64,000 bases of DNA from Notospermus geniculatus (Eukaryota; Nemertea; Pilidiophora; Heteronemertea; Lineidae): assembly GCA_002633025.1 (NCBI GenBank), contig NMRB01000078.1, positions 436,118 to 500,117 on the forward strand, in the 5' to 3' direction. The first letter of the stretch is position 1. Each line of letters starts with the position of its first letter. This document shows, one piece after another, positions 63,934-64,000 of the stretch. The position numbers and the translations under genes are program-made. The notes beneath the pieces are model-generated. The model did no database searches, was not told where the DNA came from, and was given only the letters and a program-made list of their open reading frames with translations.

Positions 63934-64000
63934 GTAAACTTCTTCCCTGTCTCCTTGTTAATAATAATAAATAATAATAAAAAAGAATTTATATAGCGCC

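Overview
The window is animal nuclear DNA. Coding sequence is split by GT-AG introns, and the recognisable families are metazoan: a HERC-type E3 ligase, an aminergic GPCR, a NEMO/optineurin/ABIN-type adaptor, LRR-TIR receptors and an astacin relative. The intron DNA is rich in small foldback elements and in short palindromic words (TAGGCCTA, TACATGTA, TACCGGTA). Expanded LRR-TIR receptors plus this texture suggest a marine invertebrate, most likely a deuterostome; the species is not proven. N tracts (24906-25339 and several single Ns) show a draft assembly.

Left third (1-19 kb): a HERC3/HERC4-type ubiquitin ligase runs on the minus strand from its ATG at 13131 to beyond the left edge. I could place 20 coding exon positions with consistent phases. 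One position in the HECT domain is filled by two homologous 48-nt exons, which look mutually exclusive. A one-exon histamine H3/H4-like receptor lies antisense inside one HERC intron. Divergently from HERC, a seven-exon plus-strand gene encodes a 531-aa coiled-coil adaptor with a UBAN-like segment and a NEMO-type CCHC zinc finger.

Middle (19-38 kb): repeats and a minus-strand major facilitator transporter (31876 to 22145), part of which is lost in the 434-N gap. Four identical tRNA-Arg(ACG) genes sit in its introns. A 644-bp block carrying one tRNA and one transporter exon is repeated exactly across a single N and is probably an assembly duplicate. 31.9-38.6 kb has no confident gene.

Right part (38.6-64 kb): two single-coding-exon LRR-TIR receptors (38688-41249 plus; 57405-59957 minus) with an unusual shared TIR type. 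Between them are a secreted astacin-fold protein whose three zinc histidines and catalytic glutamate are all replaced (42193-45771 plus), and a convergent 17-exon minus-strand gene (56536 to 47680). The latter encodes a 983-aa secreted protein built from repeated domains that resemble the Hedgehog signalling / D-Ala-D-Ala peptidase fold. The first exons of a paralogue start at 61919 on the plus strand and run off the window. This secreted Hedgehog-fold-like family next to TLR-like receptors is the most interesting content. The last exon of the astacin-like gene lies in a second block repeated across a single N (44742-46070 and 46072-47702).

The receptors and the NEMO-like adaptor belong to families of Toll/NF-kB signalling. 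Co-operation between the genes of this window is inference only. All gene models are hand-spliced from ORFs, splice sites and phase, with no transcript support.
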